A stretch of 64,000 nt of DNA from Lewinellaceae bacterium. Lineage in GTDB: Bacteria; Bacteroidota; Bacteroidia; Chitinophagales; Saprospiraceae. Position 1 is the stretch's first letter; every line of letters starts with the position of its first letter. A program made the position numbers and the translations under genes. Positions 44,008 through 52,134 of the stretch are shown one piece after another. The stretch spans positions 620,001 through 684,000 of the forward strand of contig JACJYG010000006.1 in the NCBI GenBank assembly GCA_020636215.1, written 5' to 3'. The notes beneath the pieces are model-generated. The model saw nothing but the letters and a program-made list of their open reading frames with translations, did no database searches and was not told the origin of the DNA.

Positions 44008-44814
44008 ATGGTGAAAGCAGTTGCGGACTTATGGAGTGGATTGCGGGACTACCGCTTTCTGATCCGGCAGTTGGTTCGGGTGAGCATCGTTGGGGGATAC
44101 AAGAAATCCTTTATTGGCCTGGCCTGGATGTTCATATTACCGCTCTTGGCCGTTCTGGTATGGATCGTCCTCAACCGGGCAGGGGTGGTGGCGCCGGGAG
44201 ACACCGGCATTCCCTATCCGGCTTATGTGTTACTGAGTACTTCCATTTGGGGTTTTTTTCTGGAGATTTACAAATCCAGTAGTAATGTATTAGCCAATGA
44301 AGGGAAATTACTGATCATGAAGGACTTTCCCAAGGAAGTGCTTCTGGCGGAGAAGACCGTGGTTCATCTCATCAATTTTGCCATCCCCTTGGTGCTCAAT
44401 ATCTGTGTATTGTTGTTGTTCGGGGTCCGCTTCGGCTGGGCCAGCCTGTTGTTCCCGCTTTCTTTGCTTCCGCTGCTGCTCCTGGGCCTGGCCATCGGCA
44501 TGATCGTGGCTGTCCTCCGGATCGTGGCGGTGGATATTTGCACCATGATCGATGAAGGGATGAAGCTGCTGATGTTCGTGACGCCTATTGTATATGCTCC
44601 GAAGATAGAGGCCGGGTGGCTTTCCGGGTTTATCCAGTGGAACCCCCTGACTTACCTGATCGGATTTAGCCGGGAGTTGCTGTCCAGGGGTACATTCTTT
44701 GAGCCCGCGGGGTACCTGGCCTGCAGCCTGGTGGCGGCCCTATTTTTTCTTTTCGCCCTGGCTTTTTTCCGCGCCACCGCCAAGCGGGTGCTGGAAAGGT
44801 TGGTGAATAACTAA
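44008..44814 (+). CDS. ABC-2 type polysaccharide exporter permease
   Basis: The ATG at 44008 follows an A-rich stretch (AAAAAAAGAATTT). An upstream TTG start at 43972 would translate the tandem repeat and is unlikely. The 268-residue protein has six hydrophobic segments and the Wzm/TagG-like positions ADLWSGLRDYRFLIRQLVRV and WNPLTYLIGFSRELL. It pairs with the ATPase gene 26 bases downstream to export a polysaccharide across the inner membrane. It opens the 18-kb glycan locus. Confidence 0.9.
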   Translation: MVKAVADLWSGLRDYRFLIRQLVRVSIVGGYKKSFIGLAWMFILPLLAVLVWIVLNRAGVVAPGDTGIPYPAYVLLSTSIWGFFLEIYKSSSNVLANEGKLLIMKDFPKEVLLAEKTVVHLINFAIPLVLNICVLLLFGVRFGWASLLFPLSLLPLLLLGLAIGMIVAVLRIVAVDICTMIDEGMKLLMFVTPIVYAPKIEAGWLSGFIQWNPLTYLIGFSRELLSRGTFFEPAGYLACSLVAALFFLFALAFFRATAKRVLERLVNN

Positions 44815-44840
44815 TTTTGTCTTGAAAAGTGCCCAGCGTA

Positions 44841-45701
44841 ATGGTAAAAACAGATCAAATGTCGCAATCGGAAAGGAAAGTGATGATTTCCGTCAAGGAA
44901 GTATCCAAGCGGTTTTGTAAGGAGCTGAAGGCCAATATGTATTACGGAATAAAGGACGTCATCCGGCAGTCATTTGGCCTGGCGCCGCACAATGGCGATT
45001 TGCGCCCCCATGAATTCTGGGCGCTGAACGGGGTGAGTTTCGACCTGCACGAAGGGGAGATCCTGGCCGTCATTGGGGCTAACGGTTCTGGAAAGACTAC
45101 CCTGATGCGCCTCATCGCCGGTATCTACAGCCTCGACCGGGGCGCTATTGAAATCAATGGCATCGGGAAAACTACCGCTATTTTTGCCCTCAATGCCGGG
45201 ATGAACCCATTGTTCACCGGCCTGGAAAATATCTATCTGAAAGGCGCCATGTTTGGCCTTACCAAAAAAGAGCTGAAAGAAAAACTGGATTTTATTATTG
45301 AATTTTCAGAGCTGCAGGAATTTCTTAATTCCCCGGTAGGCAATTATTCTTCCGGCATGAAGGCCCGCCTGGCCTATTCCGTTGCGATCGCCACCGACCC
45401 CGACCTGTTCATCATCGATGAAGCCCTCGCCGTCGGCGACAGCCTCTTTAAGGCCAAATGCTACGAACACTTGCAGGAGTACGTCAAACAACCCAATAAA
45501 GCGGTCATCTACGTCACCAACCGCATCCGGAAAGTCATGGCCGTGGCCAGCCGCGTGATCATCCTGGATAAGGGTACATTGATCTACGATAACACCGATG
45601 CCGCCGACGCCCTGGAGTTTTATATTAACAATTGCCTGAAAGGACTGAGTGAGGAATTGCGCGAAACCAGATTGCGCCGGGTGCAGGAGTTTGAGATGTA
45701 G
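44841..45701 (+). CDS. ABC polysaccharide exporter ATPase (Wzt-like, short form)
   Basis: From the ATG at 44841 the protein has 286 residues (a GTG at 44829 would add four). It has Walker A GANGSGKT (79-86), the lid region MNPLFTGLENIYLKG typical of TagH/KpsT/Wzt, signature NYSSGMKARLAYS and Walker B LFIIDEALAVGD. There is no C-terminal carbohydrate-binding domain of the Wzt O9a type, so export probably depends on another recognition step. It is the partner of the permease gene. Confidence 0.92.
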   Translation: MVKTDQMSQSERKVMISVKEVSKRFCKELKANMYYGIKDVIRQSFGLAPHNGDLRPHEFWALNGVSFDLHEGEILAVIGANGSGKTTLMRLIAGIYSLDRGAIEINGIGKTTAIFALNAGMNPLFTGLENIYLKGAMFGLTKKELKEKLDFIIEFSELQEFLNSPVGNYSSGMKARLAYSVAIATDPDLFIIDEALAVGDSLFKAKCYEHLQEYVKQPNKAVIYVTNRIRKVMAVASRVIILDKGTLIYDNTDAADALEFYINNCLKGLSEELRETRLRRVQEFEM

Positions 45702-45705
45702 CCAA

Positions 45706-45798
45706 GACGTCGCACGTCAGCACGTCGCACGTCAACACGTCGCACGTCAACACGTCGCACGTCAGCACGTCGCACGTCAGAATGTCAACACGTCGCAG
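45706..45798. repeat. 15-nt tandem array (CACGTCGCACGTCAA)
   Basis: About five to six units of CACGTCGCACGTCAA/G follow the exporter ATPase stop codon directly. The sub-unit CACGTCR recurs every 7-8 nt. There are no spacers. Confidence 0.85.
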
Positions 45799-45884
45799 GG
45801 TATTGGCGGCTCGCCTTCCGGGAAAAGCGAACCTACCTATCCCCGCCAGTCGGTAGTACTGCGGCTCAATAATCAATAATAAAA

Positions 45885-45943
45885 CGTTCGTGAGGGACTG
45901 TGTCCCGAAACGGCTAAACCTGCCAGTCTCTAGCGCCGCGGGT
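45885..45943 (-). repeat. 59-bp dispersed repeat, copy 2 (inverted)
   Basis: This is the reverse complement of 35363-35421 with only a few mismatches, including the GGGACTGTGTCCC hairpin. Confidence 0.85.
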
Positions 45944-45974
45944 AAAGAATTGACAATCCACGTACTGCGCGAGG

Positions 45975-46027
45975 CTGTCAGCGACTGGCTAAGCCGGAAT
46001 GGCCAAAGGCAAGCCAGCCGCTGACTA
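45975..46027. repeat. GTCAGCGACTGGCT hairpin
   Basis: CTGTCAGCGACTGGCTAA (45975-45992) faces AGCCAGCCGCTGAC at 46012-46025, pairing 13 of 14. The same word forms an arm of the 34.9-35.1 kb fold-back element. Confidence 0.65.
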
Positions 46028-46061
46028 TCCAAAGCCTACCAACCCAGGGCGGGAAGCCAAA

Positions 46062-46244
46062 GGCCCGGAGGGCCGAAAACGTTGTTAGAAAAGAAGCCGA
46101 AAGCCTTGCATCTCAGGCCCGGAGGGCCGTAATGTAATTCCTGGCTGCCATGCCTCGGCAATAGAAATGTTGAAATATTGCAGCCCTCCGGGCCTGAGGA
46201 AATTGCGGTTCGTTTTTCTACCAACATTAGCGCCCCTCCGGGGC
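46062..46244. repeat. REP-like cluster of GC-rich palindromes
   Basis: Four palindromic words lie within 183 bases: GGCCCGGAGGGCC (46062-46074 and 46116-46128), GCCCTCCGGGC (46183-46193) and GCCCCTCCGGGGC (46232-46244). CTCAGGCCCGGAGGGC (46113-46128) and its exact complement at 46183-46198 form a 16-bp inverted repeat. Confidence 0.75.
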
Positions 46245-46314
46245 TACAGGGTTTAGTCAGTCGCTAATAGGCGCTCGAAAAAATATTGATTTTCTCCCCG
46301 CGCCACTAGAGACT

Positions 46315-46415
46315 GGCTCGTTATTCCGCATCGAGACAGACCCTGTCCGCCGAAGCCAGGCGAAGGCGGAGTCTCTCGCGAACGACTTTTACATATTTTC
46401 AACCCGCAGCACTAG
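46315..46415 (+). repeat. 101-bp dispersed direct repeat, copy 2
   Basis: Identical over 101 bases to 35276-35376, in the same orientation 11 kb away. Confidence 0.9.
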
Positions 46416-46507
46416 TGAGGGGGACAGCTGCTCTCATAAAGCTTACACATCTCTGGTTTTTGTCCCGACTTCCACGATACCAAGCATTTAGCCCTGGATT
46501 CGCATAA

Positions 46508-46569
46508 CCATCCAGCCATCCAGCCATCCAGCCATTTTTATCCGGCTCACAAGAGACGGCCAGCCATCC
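46508..46569 (-). repeat. ATGGCT-family repeat, inverted copy
   Basis: On the minus strand, ATGGCTGGCCGTCTC...GAGCCGGATAAAAATGGCT is followed by GATGGCTG units. It matches the repeat at 39624-39710. An 8-nt CCATCCAG array forms its left part. Confidence 0.75.
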
Positions 46570-46710
46570 CTGCTTCTCCCCGCCTGCTCACTGCCTATCT
46601 CTGATCTTCTCCAGTGGGCCGTGCCTATTGTCAAATTTTAGTCATGAAATGCCCGCTGCCGACGAAAATGACGGGCCTGGAGCGTCCAAAATATTTTTAA
46701 ACAGGGACTA

Positions 46711-49266
46711 TCATTCTTGTTTTGCTTTGTCCTGTAATACTTGAAGCAACTCCTTGTTTTGTTGTAATTGCTTCAGCATTTCATTCGCGAGCAATTGATG
46801 CCCTTTGGCATTGGGATGAGCATCCCAGGGGGCAATCTTAAGGCTTTCCGGATCTAAATTCCCGAAACTATCTTTCAGGTTAAGCGTATAGAATCCCATT
46901 TTTTTAACGAGCGCTTCCAGCTCAACATCCTCACTTTTTACTTCATTGTCGTCCAGGGTAGGGACATAGATCCATACGGGAACCGCCTGGTTTTTCCGGC
47001 AATACTCGAGTATCCGGTTATAACCATACGCTGTGGTTTCCCGCTGCCGGTACCCCACTTTTTCGAAAAATTCCGCTTCGGTGGCCACACTGCTGAGGCC
47101 GGCTTCTGCTTCCAGTTCTTTCAGGAAGGGGAAGGTCAGGTCTCTATGGGTTTGGAAGGCCCGGTGCACACTGCTCATAAGCCGGTGTTCTTCATTGGGA
47201 TGCGCGGGGTAGATCACTACCTGGGGTTTAAATTTAGAGGCTTCCCATTCCAGCATAGCCACATTCTGGAAGAGGTGGTTGCCGGAAATGGCAAAATTCA
47301 GGATCTCAACTTTTGTGTCTTTAGAGATCAATCCGTTTTTATTCAGTTCATCCTCCAACACGTTCTCGAAAGTTTGGTCTGTATTGATGCCGGTGCCCAT
47401 TTCGATAGAGCCGCCGAGGATGACGATGCGCAGGGTGTTATCGGGCTTTTCCAGGCTGTATTCCCGATCCCGGATCCCGAAGCTGTTCGTTGTGAAAAGG
47501 CCTCCTTTGAATTTTTTCTTTTGGTTGGGAAGCAGGTTTTTAAGAAGAATATCTTCCCTTCTCTTCCCGACTCCCAGGGCGTTGATATTCTTCCAGTCAT
47601 CCGGTTTGGCCTGTTCCAGTTCCCAGATTCGGGAGGAGAGGTTATTGCCCACCAATAGGGTTTCGTAATAGCCTTTGTATAACTGTTCCCGGTCGAAGGC
47701 ATTCAACTTGGTGTACAGCACCGGCTCCAGGTCCAGGCTGAATCGGCTTTCAATGCTTTGGTAGGCCATCGGCAGGCCGAAGAGGGCCAGCCCGGCCAAT
47801 CCCAGGTTGGCTACCAGGAAATTGCGGCTCACCGATGGGACGAGTGCGAGTTTTTTCTGAGTGTACAGGAACGACATGTACTGAATGCCCAGTCCAATGC
47901 CTGCCAGGGCGAGGACACCCAGGCCGATCAAGGCCAGGTCGGCAATTCGGGCAGTGCGGGCTTTGGCCACCATGTCGAACCAATCGCCAATGGCGTTGCT
48001 CGTCCAGAAAGACCACAGGATGGTCATAAAAGTAAAGATGCCCAGTACGTTGAAGGAATTCCGCAGGGCATAGGCCCAGGAGAATGTACCCGGGCGGGGC
48101 TTGTTGCTCCTTTTCTTAGTTTGCAGGACAGAATTGCCCGCAACAAATACACCAAATATTCCCCAAAACGCAGCATCCTGAATCGTCAAAGGGAAGGAGC
48201 CGCGGATCCAGAACCACTGGTAGCCATGCAAAAACCAGTTGATGAAAAAGACGAGCAGCACCGACAGGACGAGGCCGAGGGTTTGCCCGTATTTCTTCAG
48301 CCGGAAATATATGGGGTAGTAGAATATCTTGGTGACGAAATCCCGCCAGTAAATATTGATGCGCCGCCAAAGGTCGCTGAAGCTGTTGGCGAAAAAGTAG
48401 TGGTCGAAAGTGGGCGGCAGGTTAAAGCCGAACAGGCAGATGAGCCCGGCGGAAAAATGGAAGATACCCGCCAGGCGGACGATCAGCGTATAAGAGGCCA
48501 CCATAAACTGCAACAGGCTGTAAATGTCGGTTACATCCCCCGGCGCCGGCAGCAGATAATAATAGATCAGGCGGTAGAGCAACAGGTGAAAAATGCCGTT
48601 GGCCATCATCAGGATGCCTTTGCGATAGGTTTCAAAGGCCGGCCGGGTATAGTAGTTTCGGGAAAAAGTAGAATAATCGACTACGGGGAAGATCACAAAA
48701 ATAAGATTGGGCAGCAGAAAGAAGTAATTGAGCTTGATCCACCAGTTCCCGGGCTTTTTCTCAAACTGCATTTCATACAAATAGACGATCATGCGGAACA
48801 TAAACATGGACCCCAGTATGGGCAGCACCGCTTTGTTTTCGATAAATGGCAACCATCCGGCGCGAAAAAGGGCTAACAACAGTCCGGCGGCCAGCACGGC
48901 TCCGATACGGTATTTCACGGCCACAGGCAGGTTGGCCAGGAGGAACAACAGTAGGCCAGTTCCCGCCAGTACGCTGCCATCAAGAAGCCCAAGCAAATGA
49001 TATATGGCCGCCAGGTTCATTAGAAAAAGGAAGGGTAACCGCCACATTGCCGGTAAAAAGGCATAGATGGCAAACCCGATAACAACGACCGGCATGATCC
49101 CGATCAGGCGAATGTCGAGCTCGATGTGGAAATAGTGAATGGCCAGCCCGGCTAAAACCAGGGAAATCAAGATCTGAACAAAAGGGAAAATGCCAATGGC
49201 CAGGTTGGGATTAGCCGCTGCCGGCTGCTTTACAATGTTGTCAAGGGTTAGTAAGTTGTTCTGCAT
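46711..49266 (-). CDS. MBOAT acyltransferase fused to SGNH domain
   Basis: The 851-residue membrane enzyme has about a dozen hydrophobic segments (to about residue 500). The MBOAT signatures are DLWRRINIYWRDFVTKIFYYP (about 305-325) and FLHGYQW with the catalytic-type His347. After residue ~600 there is an SGNH-type hydrolase/acetyltransferase domain with nucleophile Ser620 in ILGGSIEMG and the Asp815-x-His817 pair in PWDAHPNAKGH. Such fusions resemble the AlgI plus AlgJ/PatB division of labour in one chain. It probably O-acylates the exported glycan. It is the last gene of a minus-strand run starting at 51966. Confidence 0.88.
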   Translation of the reverse strand: MQNNLLTLDNIVKQPAAANPNLAIGIFPFVQILISLVLAGLAIHYFHIELDIRLIGIMPVVVIGFAIYAFLPAMWRLPFLFLMNLAAIYHLLGLLDGSVLAGTGLLLFLLANLPVAVKYRIGAVLAAGLLLALFRAGWLPFIENKAVLPILGSMFMFRMIVYLYEMQFEKKPGNWWIKLNYFFLLPNLIFVIFPVVDYSTFSRNYYTRPAFETYRKGILMMANGIFHLLLYRLIYYYLLPAPGDVTDIYSLLQFMVASYTLIVRLAGIFHFSAGLICLFGFNLPPTFDHYFFANSFSDLWRRINIYWRDFVTKIFYYPIYFRLKKYGQTLGLVLSVLLVFFINWFLHGYQWFWIRGSFPLTIQDAAFWGIFGVFVAGNSVLQTKKRSNKPRPGTFSWAYALRNSFNVLGIFTFMTILWSFWTSNAIGDWFDMVAKARTARIADLALIGLGVLALAGIGLGIQYMSFLYTQKKLALVPSVSRNFLVANLGLAGLALFGLPMAYQSIESRFSLDLEPVLYTKLNAFDREQLYKGYYETLLVGNNLSSRIWELEQAKPDDWKNINALGVGKRREDILLKNLLPNQKKKFKGGLFTTNSFGIRDREYSLEKPDNTLRIVILGGSIEMGTGINTDQTFENVLEDELNKNGLISKDTKVEILNFAISGNHLFQNVAMLEWEASKFKPQVVIYPAHPNEEHRLMSSVHRAFQTHRDLTFPFLKELEAEAGLSSVATEAEFFEKVGYRQRETTAYGYNRILEYCRKNQAVPVWIYVPTLDDNEVKSEDVELEALVKKMGFYTLNLKDSFGNLDPESLKIAPWDAHPNAKGHQLLANEMLKQLQQNKELLQVLQDKAKQE

Positions 49267-49299
49267 GCTGTGTCGGAAACTTGTCGTATAAATGATTCA

Positions 49300-50115
49300 T
49301 CAAATGCTTTCCACCTCGGCTTTGGAATAAAAATCCCAATAGGCGCCATCGAATGATAACAATTCGGTTTTTATTGCTTCCACCAACTTTTGGGGATAAA
49401 TATTACTACGGTTTTTGCTTTCCAATGTTTCGTTCAGGCCGGCTGCTTCTGGAATGGCCTGCCCCAAAATGCTGCCTCCGCTTTCAACCATGCTTTCGTA
49501 TCGGATGACCTGCTGGGAGGGTAGTTGCCGATAGCAGGCAAACAACTCATGGGCCAGCCGCACTTGGCGGTTGAGCAATTGGGGGATGCGCTCCAATTCT
49601 TCGTAAAGGGCCGGCCTCAACGTCTTTAGCACAGTCAGATTGCCCCGTGCTACCGGCGCCTGAATGGTGTTCCAGGAGGCGATGGTCGAAACCGGATTGC
49701 GGATGATGGCAAAACAGGGGTACTGTTTTGACAGCTGGCCCAGCAAAAAGGTAAAATGCGCATTTTGCTTGATGATCAGATGGAAATCATCCGTCAAAGG
49801 CTTGTCGAAATGTACGGCGCCCTTCTGCACGATGCTCAGCCGCTGGCCGCCCTCGGTACGCTGGAACGGGTTGTCGGGGATCTTGTCGCCGGACACCTTC
49901 GCCACGGCCATGCCATTGGCCAGCAGGGACTGCCGCATTTCCTGGAAAAAGTTGGCGATAGACTGAACGCCAGTCTCAGGGTCCGGGAACATCCGGAGGT
50001 TCATCGGTTCATGTAAAGCGACTGTGTTGTCTACCTTGTTGAGCAGGTAACAGGCCAGGGTGGTGCCTGATCGGGGCGGCCCGGTGAGGATGATATTTTG
50101 TTGCTGTAGGTTCAC
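49300..50115 (-). CDS. Sulfotransferase family protein (paralog 1)
   Basis: The 271-residue soluble enzyme begins with the PAPS 5'-phosphosulfate loop TGPPRSGTTLAC (11-22). The 3'-phosphate motif is IRNPVSTIASW. KPLTDDFHLIIKQNAHFTFLL, EPMNLRMFPD and ESMVESGGSI are shared blocks with its neighbour. It is a tandem paralog of the gene at 50112 (4-base overlap). Proposed role: sulfation of the polysaccharide made by this locus. Confidence 0.85.
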   Translation of the reverse strand: MNLQQQNIILTGPPRSGTTLACYLLNKVDNTVALHEPMNLRMFPDPETGVQSIANFFQEMRQSLLANGMAVAKVSGDKIPDNPFQRTEGGQRLSIVQKGAVHFDKPLTDDFHLIIKQNAHFTFLLGQLSKQYPCFAIIRNPVSTIASWNTIQAPVARGNLTVLKTLRPALYEELERIPQLLNRQVRLAHELFACYRQLPSQQVIRYESMVESGGSILGQAIPEAAGLNETLESKNRSNIYPQKLVEAIKTELLSFDGAYWDFYSKAEVESI

Positions 50116-50987
50116 TGTAATAGCTGATTTAACAATTTTTCAACTTCGCTTTTGGTGTAAAAGGCCCAGTAGTGCCCTTCTGAGTGCAATAAGGCTTCGC
50201 CTGCCTTTTGGATGTGAGCCTTATCGTAAAGTGGGTTGGTGTTTTTTTCAGTGAGCGCCCAATGAGCCGGCGCGGGCGCCTGGGTGATCCCTTCCAGGAT
50301 CTGGCCGTCGGTGGCGACCAGTGCTTCGTAACGCAGGATATTGGCTTCCGGAAAGTGGCGGTATTGCCCGAAATACCAGGACAGGATGAACAACTGCCGT
50401 TCCAGCAGGCTCTCGATGCCTGAAAGCTGCTGGTTGAAGCCGGGCGACAAGCGGGCTGACTTGGCCACCTTCCCCCGCGATACCGGCACGTCTACACTCG
50501 ACCAGGAGCTCAACAGGGCCAGGGGGTTGCGGATCAGCGCAAAGGTTTCGAAGGTTTCCGCAATTTCGGGCAGCAGCAGGCTGAACTCCGCATTATGCTT
50601 CATCACCAGGGTGAAACCGGCATCAAGGGGCTTGTCGAAGGCTATTTCCGTCCGTTGAACGACCCGCTGCCGGCGGCCCGTACTTTGGTCGTAGGCGTTG
50701 TCTGTGATCTTGCCGTCCTGGGTGCGCGCCAGGGCGGTGCCGGAGCGAAGCAATGACTTTCGGAACGAGCTGAAGGCTTTGTCTACTTCCCGCAAAGCCG
50801 TGGCCCGGTCCGGAAACCGATCCTTATCCATGGGTTCATTGAGGGCAATGACCTGGGGGCATTCGCTGAGTAGCCGGCAAGCCAGGGTGGTGCCGGAGCG
50901 AGGGATGCCGGTAAGGAGTACGTTGCGCCCCTGCGTCCGGGTTTTAGCGCCCAAACTGGAAAAGATGTTTTTGATGCCAAATTTCAT
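50112..50987 (-). CDS. Sulfotransferase family protein (paralog 2)
   Basis: The 291-residue enzyme has the loop TGIPRSGTTLAC (about 26-37), the 3'-phosphate motif LIRNPLALLSSW and blocks EPMDKDRFPD and FDKPLDAGFTLVMKHNAEF shared with the next gene. The N-terminal ~20 residues overlap the end of the glycosyltransferase gene by 44 bases, so translation is coupled. It is probably the product of a recent tandem duplication with functional divergence. Confidence 0.85.
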   Translation of the reverse strand: MKFGIKNIFSSLGAKTRTQGRNVLLTGIPRSGTTLACRLLSECPQVIALNEPMDKDRFPDRATALREVDKAFSSFRKSLLRSGTALARTQDGKITDNAYDQSTGRRQRVVQRTEIAFDKPLDAGFTLVMKHNAEFSLLLPEIAETFETFALIRNPLALLSSWSSVDVPVSRGKVAKSARLSPGFNQQLSGIESLLERQLFILSWYFGQYRHFPEANILRYEALVATDGQILEGITQAPAPAHWALTEKNTNPLYDKAHIQKAGEALLHSEGHYWAFYTKSEVEKLLNQLLQ

Positions 50988-51966
50988 CGGCCTGGTGTAA
51001 AAGGTCCAACAATGCTTTTTGTTCCTGTTCGATCCGGTGGTTGTTGCTGATCGCTTTGCCGTTCCGGATCATTTCCTGCCGTTGCTGTTCGGGCATCTTC
51101 AAGGCTTCCAGTATGGCCCGGTAGATGCTCTGAACGGTATATTCAGGTTGCAGGCAGGTCTGGCCCGGAATGCAAAAATCGATATTTCCCACCGCAAAAG
51201 GGCAAACCACGAGCTTTTCCATGGCCATGCCTTCCAGGGCGGGCAGGTAGAAACCCTCGGCCCCCCGCTCCGCATCGAGCGGCAGGTAGGCAACGATGCG
51301 GGCCCGGTTGACAAGCTCCAGGAAATCCTGCCGGGTAGGCAGCTTGGGGGGTATCTGAATACCCACCCGGATTTTGTTGCGCCGCCAGAAGTTCCGACGC
51401 TGCAACTTCCGCTGCAGGGCCAGTGCCATTTCTGCATTTTTTAGGCCGACGATCAGCACATCCAAATCCGGTTGCAGGTTGGGCGGCGGCAGCAGGCTCA
51501 TGTCGATCGTATCCGGAATGAGATACACCGGCCCGTTGACACCGTAATCTTCCAGTATTTTTTTCCCCAGCGAACTCTTGACGATGCGGATCGCGGGATA
51601 TTTCAGATAATTATGCCGGGGGTCATCGGGATTGGTGTGGCGCGGTTGGGCGATGTTGAGGACCGGCGCCGGCGGGTGGGCCCTTTCTTCGGGCGACAGC
51701 ACCGCCCAGTCGCGCCCCGCGAGAAAAAGCACATCATCGGGACGGACTTCCCAGGCCGGCTCCGCTTCCGCCCGGTATGGGAGCCAGACGTTGCCGGGAT
51801 TATCGAACCACACTGTTTCTTTCCCAAAATAAACCCTCGGCTCGAAAACGGGCGAATGTTTGAAGTGCTCGAAAGCATCCCGTACTTTCAGCTGCCCCCC
51901 GCTGGTGCCTCCGTTAAACTTGGCCCAGGACCGGTGAAAAAGGACGCGTCGTTTTTTTGCTGCCAT
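50944..51966 (-). CDS. Glycosyltransferase (GT4-like), short N-terminus
   Basis: From ATG 51966 the protein has 340 residues. It starts MAAKKRRVLFHRSWAKFNG; a start at 51990 adds eight residues. The N-terminal half has a GT-B-like strand pattern and GGTSGGQLKVRDAF, and the C-terminal half has SSLGKKILEDYGV, LIVGLKNAE and RGAEGFYLPALEGMAMEKLVVCP (here in parts), the E-x-x-A/G...E nucleotide-sugar region of GT4 enzymes. Donor and acceptor are unknown. It overlaps the downstream sulfotransferase gene. Confidence 0.75.
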   Translation of the reverse strand: MAAKKRRVLFHRSWAKFNGGTSGGQLKVRDAFEHFKHSPVFEPRVYFGKETVWFDNPGNVWLPYRAEAEPAWEVRPDDVLFLAGRDWAVLSPEERAHPPAPVLNIAQPRHTNPDDPRHNYLKYPAIRIVKSSLGKKILEDYGVNGPVYLIPDTIDMSLLPPPNLQPDLDVLIVGLKNAEMALALQRKLQRRNFWRRNKIRVGIQIPPKLPTRQDFLELVNRARIVAYLPLDAERGAEGFYLPALEGMAMEKLVVCPFAVGNIDFCIPGQTCLQPEYTVQSIYRAILEALKMPEQQRQEMIRNGKAISNNHRIEQEQKALLDLLHQADEIWHQKHLFQFGR

Positions 51967-52082
51967 TGGCCAAAGGTATTGTTTTTGCAATTGTACGGTA
52001 AGGAAGGGTATAGGGTTCCAATATTGAGGTCAGTGCGATTCTAAATTGGGCTTTTTTAGTTGAGAAGGTTGAGACTGGCCCG

Positions 52083-52130
52083 CAGGCCCCTCAACCCTCT
52101 CAACCCTCTCAACTCTCTCAACCCCCTCCA
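52083..52130. repeat. 9-nt tandem repeat (TCAACCCTC)
   Basis: CCTCAACCCTCTCAACCCTC continues with TCAACTCTCTCAACCCC. It is preceded by GTTGAGAAGGTTGAGAC (52058-52075), the inverted counterpart, so the whole can fold back. Confidence 0.75.
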
Positions 52131-52134
52131 CTTC

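Larger units (their letters stand above)
45702..46710. other. Gene-free repeat island B
   Basis: About 1 kb without a gene lies between the exporter ATPase and the convergent MBOAT-SGNH gene. It is made of a tandem array (45706-45798), the 59-bp inverted repeat (45885-45943), a GTCAGCGACTGGCT hairpin (45975-46027), a REP-like cluster (46062-46244), the 101-bp repeat (46315-46415) and an ATGGCT-family copy (46508-46569). Confidence 0.75.

Noticed and set aside
45706..45798. Possible CRISPR or origin iterons
   Set aside because: Short 7-8-nt sub-units without spacers, directly at a stop codon, and similar arrays of other sequence occur at many junctions. No replication genes are present.
47758..48876. 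Long plus-strand open frame
   Set aside because: Antisense to the membrane segments of the MBOAT-SGNH gene; the product is low-complexity Gln/Glu-rich and has no motif.
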